Source: Bidens hawaiensis (lineage: Eukaryota > Streptophyta > Magnoliopsida > Asterales > Asteraceae). From it: a stretch of 64,000 nt of DNA. Each line of letters opens with the position of its first letter. Positions within the stretch are counted from its first letter, which is position 1. Shown piece by piece: positions 22,431 to 35,900 of the stretch. The DNA lies in assembly GCA_021521415.1 (NCBI GenBank), contig JAIQDT010000001.1:1-64000 (forward strand), in the 5' to 3' direction. The position numbers and the translations under genes are program-made. A model generated the notes under the pieces. That model did no database searches. It saw nothing but the letters and a program-made list of their open reading frames with translations, and was not told the origin of the DNA.

Positions 22431-22467
22431 ATATTCACCCCTTAAAGAGGTTTCGTCCCCGAAACCT
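22431..22467 (-). promoter_or_regulatory. A2 polypurine tract and adjacent hairpin
   Basis: Minus strand: a hairpin with arms AGGTTTCG and CGAAACCT and loop GGGA (22448-22467) is followed by AAGGGGTGAATAT, the purine-rich primer next to the 3' LTR. The hairpin starts five bases after the pol stop codon (22473). Confidence 0.8.
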
Positions 22468-22472
22468 AACTA

Positions 22473-24769
22473 TTACATAAACAACCTAGGGTAAAACTTG
22501 CGCATCTCATCCTCGACTTCCCAAGTAGCATCTGATCCCTTGCGGTGTTTCCATATCACTTTCACCAAGGGTATAATCTTGCGACGAAGCTGCTTCTCCT
22601 TGCGATCAACGATCTTTATCGGTTGCTCGATGTAGTTCAATTGTTCATCAACCTCAATGTCCATTAATGGCACGTGAGACGTGTCATCAGCTAGACACTT
22701 CCTCAGATGAGAAACATGGAAGGTTGAATGAATTCCTTCTAACTCATCGGGTAAATCCAGCTTATAAGCTACTTCCCCCACACGATACAAAATTTTAAAA
22801 GGTCCAATGTACCTCGGACTTAGCTTCCCTCTCTTTCTAAAACGGATAATTCCTTTCCAAGGCGAGACCTTAAGCATCACATAGTCGCCAACGTTAAACT
22901 CAATTGGTCGTCGCCGCTTATCCGCATAAGACTTTTGTCTGTCTTGAGCGGCTTTCATTCTTGCTTTGATCTGATCGAACTTTGAAGACGTTTCTTGAAC
23001 CACTTCTATACTTCCCATTTCCTTCTGACCAATCTCACCCCAACACACCGGGGTTCTACATCGCCTACCGTACAGCATCTCAAACGGTGGCATACCAATA
23101 CTCGAATGGTAACTATTGTTATAGGAGAACTCTGCCAGATGCAGATGATCATCCCAACTTCCACCAAAATCTAAAACGCAAGCACGTAGCATATCCTCAA
23201 GGGTTTGGATCGTCCTTTCAGACTGTCCATCGGTTTGAGGATGATACGCCGTACTGATGTTCAACCTCGTCCCCATAGCTTCATGAAATTTCTTCCAGAA
23301 CCTCGAAGTAAACCGTGTATCCCTATCAGACACGATCGATAACGGTACTCCATGCTTGGTTACCACTTCCTTGATGAACAAGCTTGCTAACGTTTCTGAC
23401 GAGATGGCCTCTCGTATGGGCAGAAAGTGAGCACTCTTGGTCAAACGGTCCACAATCACCCAGATGGTATCATGATGCTTAGCTGTACGAGGTAGTTTAG
23501 TTATGAAATCCATGGTGATGTGTTCCCATTTCCACTCAGGTATCTCTAGCGGTTGCATCTTCCCATAAGGCTTTTGGTGCTCGGCCTTGACTTGTAAGCA
23601 AGTTAAGCACTTACTAACATAATCCACTACATCATTCTTCATTCCTGGCCACCAGTAATCTCTTTTCAAGTCTTGGTACATCTTTGTAGCTCCAGGATGG
23701 ATTGAGTACCTTGACTTATGAGCTTCATCTAAGATTCGACTTCTAAGATCACCATGGCGTGGAATCCACATACGGTCAAATCTAGTTTTAACTCCATGAG
23801 TGTTTTCCATCAACTCATCTTGCTGGCCATAAATCCTTTCTTTCTTTATTAACCCTTCGTCTACTAACACTTCTGACTGCACTTTGATGATTTCTTCAAA
23901 AAGACTTGAGTTCATGATCAACTTATATGACTTCACGGTTACAAGGACTTCCTCATTCTTACGACTTAACGCATCAGCGACCACGTTAGCCTTACCGGGG
24001 TAATACTTAATCTCACAGTCGTAATCCTTTATCAATTCTAACCATCTTCTCTGTCTCATGTTCAGTTCTTTCTGCTCGAAGAAGTACTTTAAACTCTTAT
24101 GATCGGTATAGATAGTACACTTAGTGCCGTACAGATAATGCCTCCATATCTTAAGAGCATGCACTACAGCTGCTAACTCCAAATCATGCGTCGGATAAGT
24201 ACTCTCATGGACTTTCAACTGTCTAGACGCGTAGGCTATCACCTTCCCTCGTTGCATCAACACGCAACCTAACCCTTGATGCGAGGCATCAGCACAAACA
24301 ACAAAATCCTCATCACCATCGGGTAAAGTAAGGATTGGAGCTTGCGTGAGTCTCTTCTTCAAATCTTCAAAGGCTTCCTCCTGAAACTTCCCCCAACTGA
24401 ATACTATCGACTTTCGGGTCATACCGGTCAGCGGTGCGGCTATCTTGGAGAAACCTTCGATGAATCTCCTATAGTAGCCAGCTAACCCTAGGAAGCTTCG
24501 TATATCAGTCGGATTCTGCGGAGTCTTCCAATTCGTTATCGCTTCAATCTTAGCTGGGTCCACGGTAATCCCCTCCGGATTAACCACATGACCTAAAAAT
24601 TGCACTTCTCTTAACCAGAACGCGCACTTCGAAAACTTGGCATACAACTTCTCTTTCTTCAGAACTTCCAATACTTCTCTCAAATGCTCCGCATGGTCAG
24701 ACTCGCTCCTTGAATATATTAATATGTCATCAATGAAAACGATAACTGACTTATCCAACATTGGTCGAC
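22473..24769 (-). CDS. A2 pol, 3' part: end of RT, RNase H, integrase, chromodomain-like end
   Basis: About 764 intact codons end FYPRLFM-stop. In order come the RT active site FIDD, RT thumb and connection ([17 protein letters not shown]), RNase H with [19 protein letters not shown] and ADALSR, and the integrase zinc region with the CLTC cysteine pair. The integrase core keeps its three acidic residues (TMDFIT, SDRDTRF, SERTIQ). A GPFKIL/GDYVML segment and a chromodomain-like tail ([16 protein letters not shown]) follow. The tail is typical of chromoviruses and is thought to guide integration to particular chromatin. No stop or frameshift is seen. Translation continued from the part at 36611-38959 before B1 split the frame at TCGAC. 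The 36 codons readable upstream of 24769 are B1 LTR. Confidence 0.93.
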
Positions 24770-25093
24770 TGTAACATTTCCGACTAAATCGGGTATACCC
24801 AAACCGGTAACCAGTAGTTACGTCATATTTAATGACGGGTACATGAGTTACCATGGTAATTATACGAGAATACATGGTTCATTGTATTGATTGCACGTGA
24901 ATATATAATTCACCGTAGTGAATATGCGATCAAACGACCGTTTTAAGACGAATTAGACGTTTAAACGAAAAACGAACTGAACCAGATTACCCACAACATT
25001 ATCCAGATTACGGAAATCCAAGTTTGTGGCCAAGATTGAACAAGTGGGTCCCACCCCACCCATTCACTTAGTCCGATCGGACTGCACACACAA

Positions 25094-25096
<3 letters not shown>

Positions 25097-25164
<68 letters not shown>
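25097..25164. repeat. (AT)n microsatellite
   Basis: About 34 AT units. The homologous site in the 3' LTR (about 33327-33344) has about nine. This accounts for most of the length difference between the B1 LTRs. Confidence 0.95.
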
Positions 25165-25167
<3 letters not shown>

Positions 25168-25378
25168 ACTCCAAAAACTTACAATTCCTATCTTGTACTC
25201 TTGCTGCAAAAACAACCAATATACAATCACCTAGTATTATTTCTAACCACTTAGAATAAACCTAAACTCAGATATATAGCTAAACTCTAAACTAAAATAA
25301 AGATACGTACACATATCATATATTCATATATGCACGGTAACATGCATGGACCCTCATGCATTAATAAAACCTCTTCAT

Positions 25379-25386
25379 TATAAATA
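25379..25386 (+). promoter_or_regulatory. Candidate TATA element, B1 LTR
   Basis: CATTATAAATATC occurs about 610 bp into the LTR, repeated at 33560-33567. It is the best TATA match upstream of the leader module. The start site is inferred only. Confidence 0.35.
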
Positions 25387-27335
25387 TCTTATATACCAAC
25401 TCCAAATCTTCACCTGTTGTTCCATATTCCTCAACCGACAGAAGTTGCCACAATCATTTCTTTGCTTTAGTCATTCAAATTCCACTGCTACACTCAATCT
25501 CTTTCATCATTCATCTAATTGAAAATTTTATGAGCCATACCCATGTACCCTCTTTATAATCATATCTAAGAGAGGAGGACACAAAAACGTACAACAAGTT
25601 CAACAACTGTATCTCTCTTTCCTTTGTTATGTCGGCCCCAAGGCACCCCGTGGTTCACGATTACAAACCACCAACAACAACAAACACTTCTGCCACCTTC
25701 AACAACCATCTTTGTCACCACCCACCGCAACCCTCCACCACCATTAAACCACCAACTTTCAACTCTCGTTCGATTTATATTACGGTGTAACATCACCGCA
25801 TCACGCCACCATTAATTCCGTCACCACCGGCAACCACCTCCACACTCCAGCGATCGACACCACCCCAGAACCGCCAACACCACCTTTCTTGACTCTACAC
25901 TCACGGAGACCCCTTCCGAAAGGTTAAACGAGCTTCAAATGAAGAAAAGAGCTCAAGACGCTCTAATCTTTTTCTAAACCTTAATCCTATAACTAAGGTG
26001 TGTGAAGGCAGCAAACCACAGGTCAAAATTGAAACTGCTAGCAAAACAAACACTGTACTTATGAGGATCTGTATTTAGTGGTAGATAAGGCGGAAAGATG
26101 AGTTTGTAGCTTGTAGTGGCGGAAAACGAAAGGTATATTCGGTTTTTGTCGGTGTATGTGTTTTTGGACAGATTGTTGCTCGTTTAGAGTTAGGTCATGA
26201 AATTTTACGGGGATGTTCTACACATGAAAATATGAGTTCTGTGAATTTTTGGTAATTTTTGGATAGAGGATGAATATTTGGTGAATTTAATGCTCGGTTT
26301 TGGCCAGAAATGGTGAAAAATAGTTAAATATTATGAAAAATTCTGGAAAATTACAGATAAGTTTTTTATATCATGTATATGTCACACACAAAATTTGAGG
26401 TCAGTTGGAGAAGTCTAAGTAGGCTTTTCGGTTAAACGAGTTCTAGGGATTCTAGCTCGGTTTTAGTAAAAATGGCATGTAAAAGAAGATTTTGGTTCTG
26501 GAAAAATTACAGGGGACTAAGTGGATGGTAGGGGACATCCAGGAAAAATTTGGGATTTTTCTAAGATCGTTTGGTATTTACGACATATTTAGTGTTTAAA
26601 TGGTGTTTAAAAATAGATAAATAAATTTTAAATATAAGAATTAATTCTAGAAATATTTTTATAAAATTCCCCACTGTCAAAAAGTCTTTTGTGCAAAATT
26701 TCAAGATCCGAGATTAAACGGATAATTATTTGTGCAAAAACAAACTTTTAAAGTTTAAAAAGCGTAAACCGGTAAAGTTCGCATAAGCGAGCTGACTGGT
26801 GAATGAAAATCCTAAAAATGAACTATTTTCATATAATTGAGTTAAACAAGTTAAAACGAATCATCCGAAAATAATTCGGATGATTTGGGTATTTTTTAAC
26901 CGATTTAACAGTTTCCGGTACGCCAAAGACGGAAACGGGTCCCGCGGCCAATCGGGACGTCTAAACCGAGCTATAATTTCACAGTTTAATTTAAATCATC
27001 AGACAACCACTATTTTCGGGTCGTGTGTGACCAAACTCATTTTTGAAACATAAAACGGATATTCGTGCTAGACACGCAAAACGAGAAAACGACTAATAGA
27101 AATTGTGACCATGGAACTCTAAACGACATCACAATCTGAATCCGGAGAAGTGTTTCTGGGTTAACCTTGCCCCCAGAACGGGTACAGTGCTGGGTTGACA
27201 GTGTCCCCAGGTGTACCGATTGATAAGATTAAAGATTATATAAACAATAATTGTATAATAATGATCGTAGGGATCAAATTACAGATTGGACGAATTAACT
27301 GATATTGATTGTTGTTACCTGCTTGCATGTGCTAA

Positions 27336-28166
27336 GGTGAGTTTTCACGAGCCCCTTTTACTGAACTGTTTCTAAATATTCTCCCGGGGCGGAAAACATG
27401 TCTTTATTAAAGTATTTAAGTACATACCGATCGTATGGAAACACTTGTATATTTATATATATATGTTTGATGCACAGATTATATAAATTGTTTTTCGTGT
27501 GTAATTGTTCTGGGGTAACATAGTTCCCAGAGGTTATTATTGTTCTGGGGTAACATAGTTCCCAGGGGTTATTATTGTTCTGGGGTAACATAGTTCCCAG
27601 GGGTTATTATTGTTCTAGGGTAACATAGTTCCCAGGGGTTATTATTGTTCTGGGGTAACATAGTTCCCAGGGGTTATTATTGTTCTGGGGTAACATAGTT
27701 CCCAGAGGTTGTTATTGTTCTGGGGTAACATAGTTCCCAGGGGTTATTATTGTTCTGGGGTAACATAGTTCCCAGGGGTTATTATTGTTCTGGGGTAACG
27801 TAGTTCCCAGAGGTTGTTATTGTTCTGGGGTAACATAGTTCCCAGGGGTTATTATTGTTCTGGGGTAACATAGTTCCCAGGGGTTATTATTGTTCTGGGG
27901 TAACGTAGTTCCCAGAGGTTATTATTGTTCTGGGGTAACATAGTTCCCAGGGGTTATTATTGTTCTGGGGTAACGTAGTTCCCAGAGGTTATTATTGTTC
28001 TGGGGTAACATAGTTCCCAGGGGTTATTATTGTTCTGGGGTAACATAGTTCCTAGCATAATTTCATTGCTAATAAATGGTTATTAAAATGATCTGTCAGT
28101 GTTTATTTAAATTAGTGAAACTCACCAACTATTCGTAGTTGACCCGTTTTCTTACATGTTTTCTAG
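27336..28166 (+). promoter_or_regulatory. Putative leader intron with paired ends (B1 5' LTR)
   Basis: AAG|GTGAGTTTTCAC (donor at 27337) and TTTTCTTACATGTTTTCTAG|GT (acceptor ending 28166). GGTGAGTTTTCAC (27336-27348) pairs with GTGAAACTCACC (28115-28126) with one bulged T. GAGCCCC..CCGGGGCGG just after the donor can form a second hairpin. The 3' LTR repeats it at 35517-36347. Confidence 0.45.
27508..28056 (+). repeat. 35-bp tandem array, 16 copies (B1 5' LTR)
   Basis: TTCTGGGGTAACATAGTTCC plus CAGGGGTTATTATTG repeats at an exact 35-bp period. Variant copies (ACGTAG for ACATAG, CAGAGG for CAGGGG, TCTAGGG in copy 4) occur in a fixed order. The 3' LTR array (35689-36237) has the same number of copies and, by eye, the same variant order. 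Confidence 0.95.
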
Positions 28167-28434
28167 GTATGCCCAAGTTGGAATGATTGAAACGTGCTTA
28201 ATTATCTGTGCTACCTGTTGGAAGCTTGCTGCTCTATATTTTGTAATGAATATATATTAATGTCTTATCGGTAAAATCTGTGTGTAACACCTAGACAGTA
28301 ACGAAACTCGCAACAATGTAATATGTTATAAGTTAATGTAGTGGTATTTTCTTTATAAGCAATGCCGTTGATATCAGATGTGTCTGTTGCATTCCGTGTA
28401 CGTTTCCGCTGTGGTTACGGGGTGTTACAGAACT

Positions 28435-28447
28435 TGGTATCAGAGCC
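28435..28447 (+). other. B1 primer-binding site (tRNA-iMet)
   Basis: TGGTATCAGAGCC starts five bases after the 5' LTR, complementary to initiator tRNA-Met. It is intact although the coding region is not. Confidence 0.92.
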
Positions 28448-30932
28448 ATTGGTTATAAAAGAATTAGGATGTCTTTAAAAGATACCTAAAATATAACCAG
28501 TAGCTCAAGTATTATAGGATCTGAATATCAACTAATAATTTATAGTGACGAGGTTTGGATGAACTTGGATGGACAAGTGAGTTATTATGGTCTGGAACAT
28601 TATAACAGACTTGTCCGCACGAGGGAATTCTGGGGAAGTCACGGGGTACATTAATAGGTAAAAATGGCAACATATGTGTAAAGTATATAATATTATTTAT
28701 ATGTGCTAATGTGTGTATATATATATACGTGTGCATATCTTGTGGGTACGAGTATTGGGAAATAAGACCCGGATAAGGAACCGGGGGATGTGATAATAAA
28801 AAGTATCGAGGATGCTGAAATTTCTAGAGCATCGGTTGGTGATAAGTCGGACTTATCGGGTTATAGTTATGATGGTACCAAGTCAAATCTCCCGTTTGAC
28901 ATTAACCAGAAATATCTAGTAACCGTCACTCCCAACCAAAAATTGATAAATCCCATACCCTACCAACACCGGTACCGCCTATTCTAATAACTCCCTATGT
29001 TATCCTTACATCCGTTAGATGTTTACACCCATGTATGCTCGAATAGAATGATTACCTATACACAAAGAAGTGTTGGAATCATTTTAGCATAGTTGGTTGT
29101 TCGTTCGTAGGTGGTATACTGTGTATGCCGGATATACGAATAAACACGGATATTATAACTCCGTGGTATGTAGTCGTTTGGTGCTCACGGTGAGCATGTA
29201 TCGGTTATACTGACATGCAGAAGGATATTGAAATCAGACATGTTAAACATTGATCTTTGTTGAGAAAGATCTATATGTCAGTTGGCGACGAGGGTTATGA
29301 AACATATTTGAACGTTAACCGACGTCAGGTTAAGTCCATATGTTATTATATTTGTGGGACATATAGACTAAACACTAGTATGTGTAATATGTGATAATAT
29401 TTGGTGTGTATGTGTACCTACTGTTATGATTGAACTGGTAACGAGTTATATGGTGAGAGTAGCATTGATTACTGCGTACGGGATGAGTACGGCAGAATGA
29501 CATAAAAAGAATAACTCCAATGATGGAGATTGTTGTGATTCAGTTGACTGCTCAAGGATAGCAGATGATGATACCGGATGTCGTATCACAGATCACTGCT
29601 AGTGTTGATGCAAATGTGATCGCGGAATTATAGATCAAGCAATCACATGAATAGGAATATTTAAATTCTTAGTGTTATTGTTAAGAGTGATTATGTTCCA
29701 CCGAATATTAATATGACTACAAGTGTTAGTTATAAACTAAACATGAATAGTAGTCGTAATGAATTAGATCCGGTATGAAGGATATGTTTGTTGTTGGTGG
29801 TAAGGAAATTATTAATTGTTTACTGATGGTAAAGGGAGGAATAGATTAGCGAGTGGATAGAAAAGATCGAAATGGCCAAGGATTTTGGTAAGATCCTAGA
29901 CCATTGTGTAGTGAGATATGCTACAGATATGTTGGTAGATTATGTTGTATCGTGATGGAACACGATGGTACAAAATTATATTTAGAAAATTATTGCTCAG
30001 ATGATATGGTTAGGGTATAAAATTCTTATGCTAGAGCACTTTTATTCGAGCAATTAAGCTCAGAGTTTGGAAACTGAGCTATGAAAGATAGAAATGTTGT
30101 GTGCTGATCACTTGGAACGCGCTAATCGTTTAAAGGAATTGTCATGTCTGGTAACATGGCTAATTACTCCTGAAACTAAGCGAAGTGAGCGCAATATTGG
30201 GGACTAACTCCATCGATAAAGGAGTATAGTCAATCCTGTAAAATATACAACCTTTGGAAGGGTTGTGTCACAAGCCAGCATTGATATATTTGATTCTATG
30301 AGAAGCGGATTGGAAGGACGTTAGATGAGACGTCGAGTGTTAAAGAAAAGAAATGATAAAGGTATAGTGCAAGATAGACTTGCGAATATGTAGGTACATC
30401 ATATAACCCAGAATTATACTAAGACTAGTTCTGGTGTGAAAACATGAACCGCATCAAGGGTCCTTCCTTAAATGTGGAAAGTACAGTATCGGCAGAAAGA
30501 AAAAGGTCGGGTGATAGTAGACCACAAGTATGGTAAAGATGGACGTAATGCCCCAATTGTAGACCCCATTTGAGGCCATGTGAACCGACAACCCCAACCC
30601 ATTCGTGTACAACTACTCCAAACCCAACAACTTCAATAACAATCCATCCAAAGAAATCAAATTATGCCAAACAGTTGTACTTGCTATGAATATGGCAGTA
30701 CAGAACGTTTCAAGAGAGATTGCCCAAAGTTGAACCAAGGTGTCGTGAAAGATGAACCTCATGACAAGCATCAACCTCTGATCAAGCAAGGAGCCGTGCT
30801 TTTGTGAGTAATTCAAATAAAGCACGTCATGATCCAAAAGTGGTATTATGTACGTTGTAGTTTTAAATCAATGGGCTTCAGCGATATTTTACGGTCGTCG
30901 ATAGAAATTAGTTCCTGCTAACCTCCTATCAT
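28448..30932 (+). pseudogene. B1 leader and gag remnant
   Basis: There is no sustained reading frame. A degenerate retroviral-type zinc knuckle is readable at 30682-30723 as C-Y-E-Y-G-S-T-E-R-F-K-R-D-C, where the second Cys is Tyr and the His is Arg, so it could not bind zinc normally. A short stretch at about 29565-29630 (IPDVVSQITASVDAN) looks like a Gag N-terminal remnant. The rest is unrecognised. Confidence 0.6.
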
Positions 30933-32830
30933 ATGGAAAGATACCTATTAGTGAAACTACCAACCCGACAGGTCGAATTCAGAATCGATTTAGTGTCTCA
31001 AGCTGGCCCTGTTGCTAAAGCACCCTACCGACTTGCACCGTCCGAGATGCAAGAATTATCCAATCAGTTACAAGAATTGTTGGATAAGATTTTATACGAC
31101 CTAGCTAGTCACCATGGGGTGCACCAGTTTTAAATGGGTAAATGAAGGACGGAAGTGTTAGGATATGTGTTGATTAGGGAGAATTGAATAAAGTGACGAT
31201 CAAGAGTAGGTGCTCACTTCTTCGAAGTGAATGATCTGTTTAACTAACTGCAAGGGACGAGTTATCTTTAGAAAATTGATCTTATATATAGTTATCACCA
31301 AATGAAAAATCCAAGAGGAGGACGTTGCAGCAACAGCGTTGCGGACCCGCTACGGCCATTATGAATTCTTATTCATGCCGTTCGGGTTAACAAATGCGCA
31401 GACAGTATTCATGGAACTCATAAATCGAGTCTGTAAACCTTACTTTGACAAATTTTTCATAGCATTCATTGATGATATTTTGATATATTCGCAACGTAAA
31501 GAAGAGCACGAACGACGATTAAGGAAAATTGTGGAAGTGTTAAAACAAGAAGAGCTATACGCGATGTTTCAAAATGTGATTTTGAATTAAAGAAGGCATA
31601 ATCCCTTGGTCATGTTGTAAAGCAACAAAGTTATCTCAAAGATCCAAATAAGATAGAAACCATTAAAATTGTGCCAAGCGCCGATTTTAAGTCTCCCTGA
31701 TGGAAACGATGGTTTTGTCGCATATTGTGACGCATCGCATAGAGGGTTAGGATGCGTGTTGATGCAGAATAATAAGGGTATAGACTATGCTTCCCGACAG
31801 TTAAAAGTACACGAGAAAAATTACACTATTCATGATTTAGAACTGGGAGCGGTTATCTCCGCACTTGAAATCTGGAGACATTATCTCTACGGTACAAAGT
31901 GCACCATCTTCACTGATCATAAGAGTTTGCAGCACATATTCGATCAGAAAGAACTGAATATGAGGCAATGAAGATGGGTCAAATTATTAAGCGATCATAA
32001 CTGTGACATTCGTTATCACCCCGGCAAGGCTAACATCGTAGCCAATGCATTGAGTAGGAAAGATCAGGTTTGGATCCCGACCTTTCATGACCTTCGTGAA
32101 TTAATCATGGACGAAACGCATGAGTCAAAATATTCCATACATTCGGGTCGGATTAGACTATTGATGATCCGAATATCTGAAAGGATTTTATTAATGGCCG
32201 AGTTTGGAGAAAGATATGGTTACTTATGATGGTGAAATGGTATCTCTACGTGGAATACCATTTTCAATTATCTCAGATCGAAATAGTCATCCTACTTCCA
32301 TTATTGGAAGGCGGGGAAAGAAGCATCGAGAGCTCGAAGCTTTCTATGGGTGAAGTAATTATCACCAATTTGTTAAATTGAAAATGGGCGTCAATCCAGC
32401 CATAAGATTTGAATTGATTCGAGAAACAACCAATCGGAGTATAATATTTAAGATAAGTTGAAAGCAACGCGAGATTGGCGAAGGAGTTATGCCAATATTC
32501 AAAGGCAACCGTTGTCACCAGAATGAGGTGACAAGGCATTTTAAGGCATCACCTTCAAGAGGTGATTTGAGGGTTGGCAAAACCGAAAATAATTCTTTAA
32601 TATATTAGACCTCATGAGACTACCTCCATGATTGGTCATTTAGTTTACCGATTAAAGTACTCCAGGGGCTAAGTAATTTACATGATGTTTTGCCATGTAT
32701 ACGGATTGAAAAGTACCTAAGCGATGAAGCAACGAAAGTACCAGTGTTGGAGGTACTCATAGTAGACATACTTGATATCTTAAATAATTCCGTAGAAATA
32801 GTAGACGGGGAAAACTAAACAGTTTGGACA
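30933..32830 (+). pseudogene. B1 pol remnant
   Basis: Pieces appear in order: RT start ([13 protein letters not shown], about 31005), RT palm with FIDDILIYS (about 31463), then an internal deletion of about 70 codons of the RT connection near 31650. RNase H follows (31669-32070, [10 protein letters not shown] and FTDHKS), with the ADALSR motif changed to ANALSR, losing an acidic catalytic residue. Integrase scraps come next (about 32065-32140, and ISDRN near 32270) and a chromodomain-like tail (about 32740-32900, VEIVDGEN and KIKWNSQRGP). Frames change repeatedly. Most of the integrase core is absent. Confidence 0.85.
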
Positions 32831-32958
32831 TACCAAGCTTTACTGATTAAGATTAAGTGGAATTCACAGCGAGGACCAGATTATACCCGGTAACGTGTGG
32901 GTGAATTCTGGAGGAGAAACCCCCCCATCTTTCTCGGAGAGGGATAGTGGGCGTGCAA

Positions 32959-32994
32959 AAATTTCGAGGACGAAATTTCTTAACGGGGGGAGAA
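32959..32994 (+). promoter_or_regulatory. B1 hairpin and polypurine tract
   Basis: AAATTTCG-AGGA-CGAAATTT (32959-32978) is a perfect hairpin with 8-bp arms. It is followed by AACGGGGGGAGAA up to the 3' LTR. Compare A1 (48279-48298), where the arms are AGGTTTCG and CGAAACCT. Confidence 0.85.
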
Positions 32995-35900
32995 TGTAAC
33001 ATTTCCGACTAAATCGGGTATACCCAAACCGGTAACCAGTAGTTACGTCATATTTAATGACGGGTACATGAGTTACCATGGTAATTATACGAGAATACAT
33101 GGTTCATTGTATTGATTGCACGTGAATATATAATTCACCGTAGTGAATATGCGATCAAACGACCGTTTTAAGACGAATTAGACGTTTAAACGAAAAACGA
33201 ACTGAACCAGATTACCCACAACATTATCCAGATTACGGAAATCCAAGTTTGTGGCCAAGATTGAACAAGTGGGTCCCACCCCACCCATTCACTTAGTCCG
33301 ATCGGACTGCACACACAAAAAAAAAATATATATATATATATATATGTAACTCCAAAAACTTACAATTCCTATCTTGTACTCTTGCTGCAAAAACAACCAA
33401 TATACAATCACCTAGTATTATTTCTAACCACTTAGAATAAACCTAAACTCAGATATATAGCTAAACTCTAAACTAAAATAAAGATACGTACACATATCAT
33501 ATATTCATATATGCACGGTAACATGCATGGACCCTCATGCATTAATAAAACCTCTTCATTATAAATATCTTATATACCAACTCCAAATCTTCACCTGTTG
33601 TTCCATATTCCTCAACCGACAGAAGTTGCCACAATCATTTCTTTGCTTTAGTCATTCAAACTCCACTGCTACACTCAATCTCTTTCATCATTCATCTAAT
33701 TGAAAATTTTATGAGCCATACCCATGTACCCTCTTTATAATCATATCTAAGAGAGGAGGACACAAAAACGTACAACAAGTTCAACAACTGTATCTCTCTT
33801 TCCTTTGTTATGTCGGCCCCAAGGCACCCCGTGGTTCACGATTACAAACCACCAACAACAACAAACACTTCTGCCACCTTCAACAACCATCTTTGTCACC
33901 ACCCACCGCAACCCTCCACCACCATTAAACCACCAACTTTCAACTCTCGTTCGATTTATATTACGGTGTAACATCACCGCATCACGCCACCATTAATTCC
34001 GTCACCACCGGCAACCACCTCCACACTCCAGCGATCGACACCACCCCAGAACCGCCAACACCACCTTTCTTGACTCTACACTCACGGAGACCCCTTCCGA
34101 AAGGTTAAACGAGCTTCAAATGAAGAAAAGAGCTCAAGACGCTCTAATCTTTTTCTAAACCTTAATCCTATAACTAAGGTGTGTGAAGGCAGCAAACCAC
34201 AGGTCAAAATTGAAACTGCTAGCAAAACAAACACTGTACTTATGAGGATCTGTATTTAGTGGTAGATAAGGCGGAAAGATGAGTTTGTAGCTTGTAGTGG
34301 CGGAAAACGAAAGGTATATTCGGTTTTTGTCGGTGTATGTGTTTTTGGACAGATTGTTGCTCGTTTAGAGTTAGGTCATGAAATTTTACGGGGATGTTCT
34401 ACACATGAAAATATGAGTTCTGTGAATTTTTGGTAATTTTTGGATAGAGGATGAATATTTGGTGAATTTAATGCTCGGTTTTGGCCAGAAATGGTGAAAA
34501 ATAGTTAAATATTATGAAAAATTCTGGAAAATTACAGATAAGTTTTTTATATCATGTATATGTCACACACAAAATTTGAGGTCAGTTGGAGAAGTCTAAG
34601 TAGGCTTTTCGGTTAAACGAGTTCTAGGGATTCTAGCTCGGTTTTAGTAAAAATGGCATGTAAAAGAAGATTTTGGTTCTGGAAAAATTACAGGGGACTA
34701 AGTGGATGGTAGGGGACATCCAGGAAAAATTTGGGATTTTTCTAAGATCGTTTGGTATTTACGACATATTTAGTGTTTAAATGGTGTTTAAAAATAGATA
34801 AATAAATTTTAAATATAAGAATTAATTCTAGAAATATTTTTATAAAATTCCCCACTGTCAAAAAGTCTTTTGTGCAAAATTTCAAGATCCGAGATTAAAC
34901 GGATAATTATTTGTGCAAAAACAAACTTTTAAAGTTTAAAAAGCGTAAACCGGTAAAGTTCGCATAAGCGAGCTGACTGGTGAATGAAAATCCTAAAAAT
35001 GAACTATTTTCATATAATTGAGTTAAACAAGTTAAAACGAATCATCCGAAAATAATTCGGATGATTTGGGTATTTTTTAACCGATTTAACAGTTTCCGGT
35101 ACGCCAAAGACGGAAACGGGTCCCGCGGCCAATCGGGACGTCTAAACCGAGCTATAATTTCACAGTTTAATTTAAATCATCAGACAACCACTATTTTCGG
35201 GTCGTGTGTGACCAAACTCATTTTTGAAACATAAAACGGATATTCGTGCTAGACACGCAAAACGAGAAAACGACTAATAGAAATTGTGACAATGGAACTC
35301 TAAACGACATCACAATCTGAATCCGGAGAAGTGTTTCTGGGTTAACCTTGCCCCCAGAACGGGTACAGTGCTGGGTTGACAGTGTCCCCAGGTGTACCGA
35401 TTGATAAGATTAAAGATTATATAAACAATAATTGTATAATAATGATCGTAGGGATCAAATTACAGATTGGACGAATTAACTGATATTGATTGTTGTTACC
35501 TGCTTGCATGTGCTAAGGTGAGTTTTCACGAGCCCCTTTTACTGAACTGTTTCTAAATATTCTCCCGGGGCGGAAAACATGTCTTTATTAAAGTATTTAA
35601 GTACATACCGATCGTATGGAAACACTTGTATATTTATATATATATGTTTGATGCACAGATTATATAAATTGTTTTTCGTGTGTAATTGTTCTGGGGTAAC
35701 ATAGTTCCCAGAGGTTATTATTGTTCTGGGGTAACATAGTTCCCAGGGGTTATTATTGTTCTGGGGTAACATAGTTCCCAGGGGTTATTATTGTTCTAGG
35801 GTAACATAGTTCCCAGGGGTTATTATTGTTCTGGGGTAACATAGTTCCCAGGGGTTATTATTGTTCTGGGGTAACATAGTTCCCAGAGGTTGTTATTGTT

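Larger units (their letters stand above)
24770..28429 (+). repeat. B1 5' LTR (3,660 bp)
   Basis: It contains a candidate TATA element (25379-25386), a C-rich ACC-type stretch (about 25630-25890), a conserved block shared with solo LTR 1 (26160-27060), the paired donor/acceptor module (27336-28166) and a 35-bp array. Open frames inside it are chance or repeat-derived. Confidence 0.95.

Noticed and set aside
22473..24875. Treating the first 36 codons (from 24875) as part of A2 pol
   Set aside because: They lie in the B1 5' LTR beyond the TCGAC duplication. The same residues are readable at the B1 3' LTR (33100).
24961..25259. Open frames rich in Ile-Tyr on both strands
   Set aside because: They are translations of the (AT)n microsatellite.
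25566..25815. Small open frames repeated at 33747-33996
   Set aside because: They lie in the C-rich stretch of the B1 LTRs and are duplicated because LTRs are. No domain or codon bias is seen.
27508..28056. Regular direct repeats suggesting a CRISPR array
   Set aside because: The repeats are head-to-tail with no unique spacers and lie inside plant retrotransposon LTRs.
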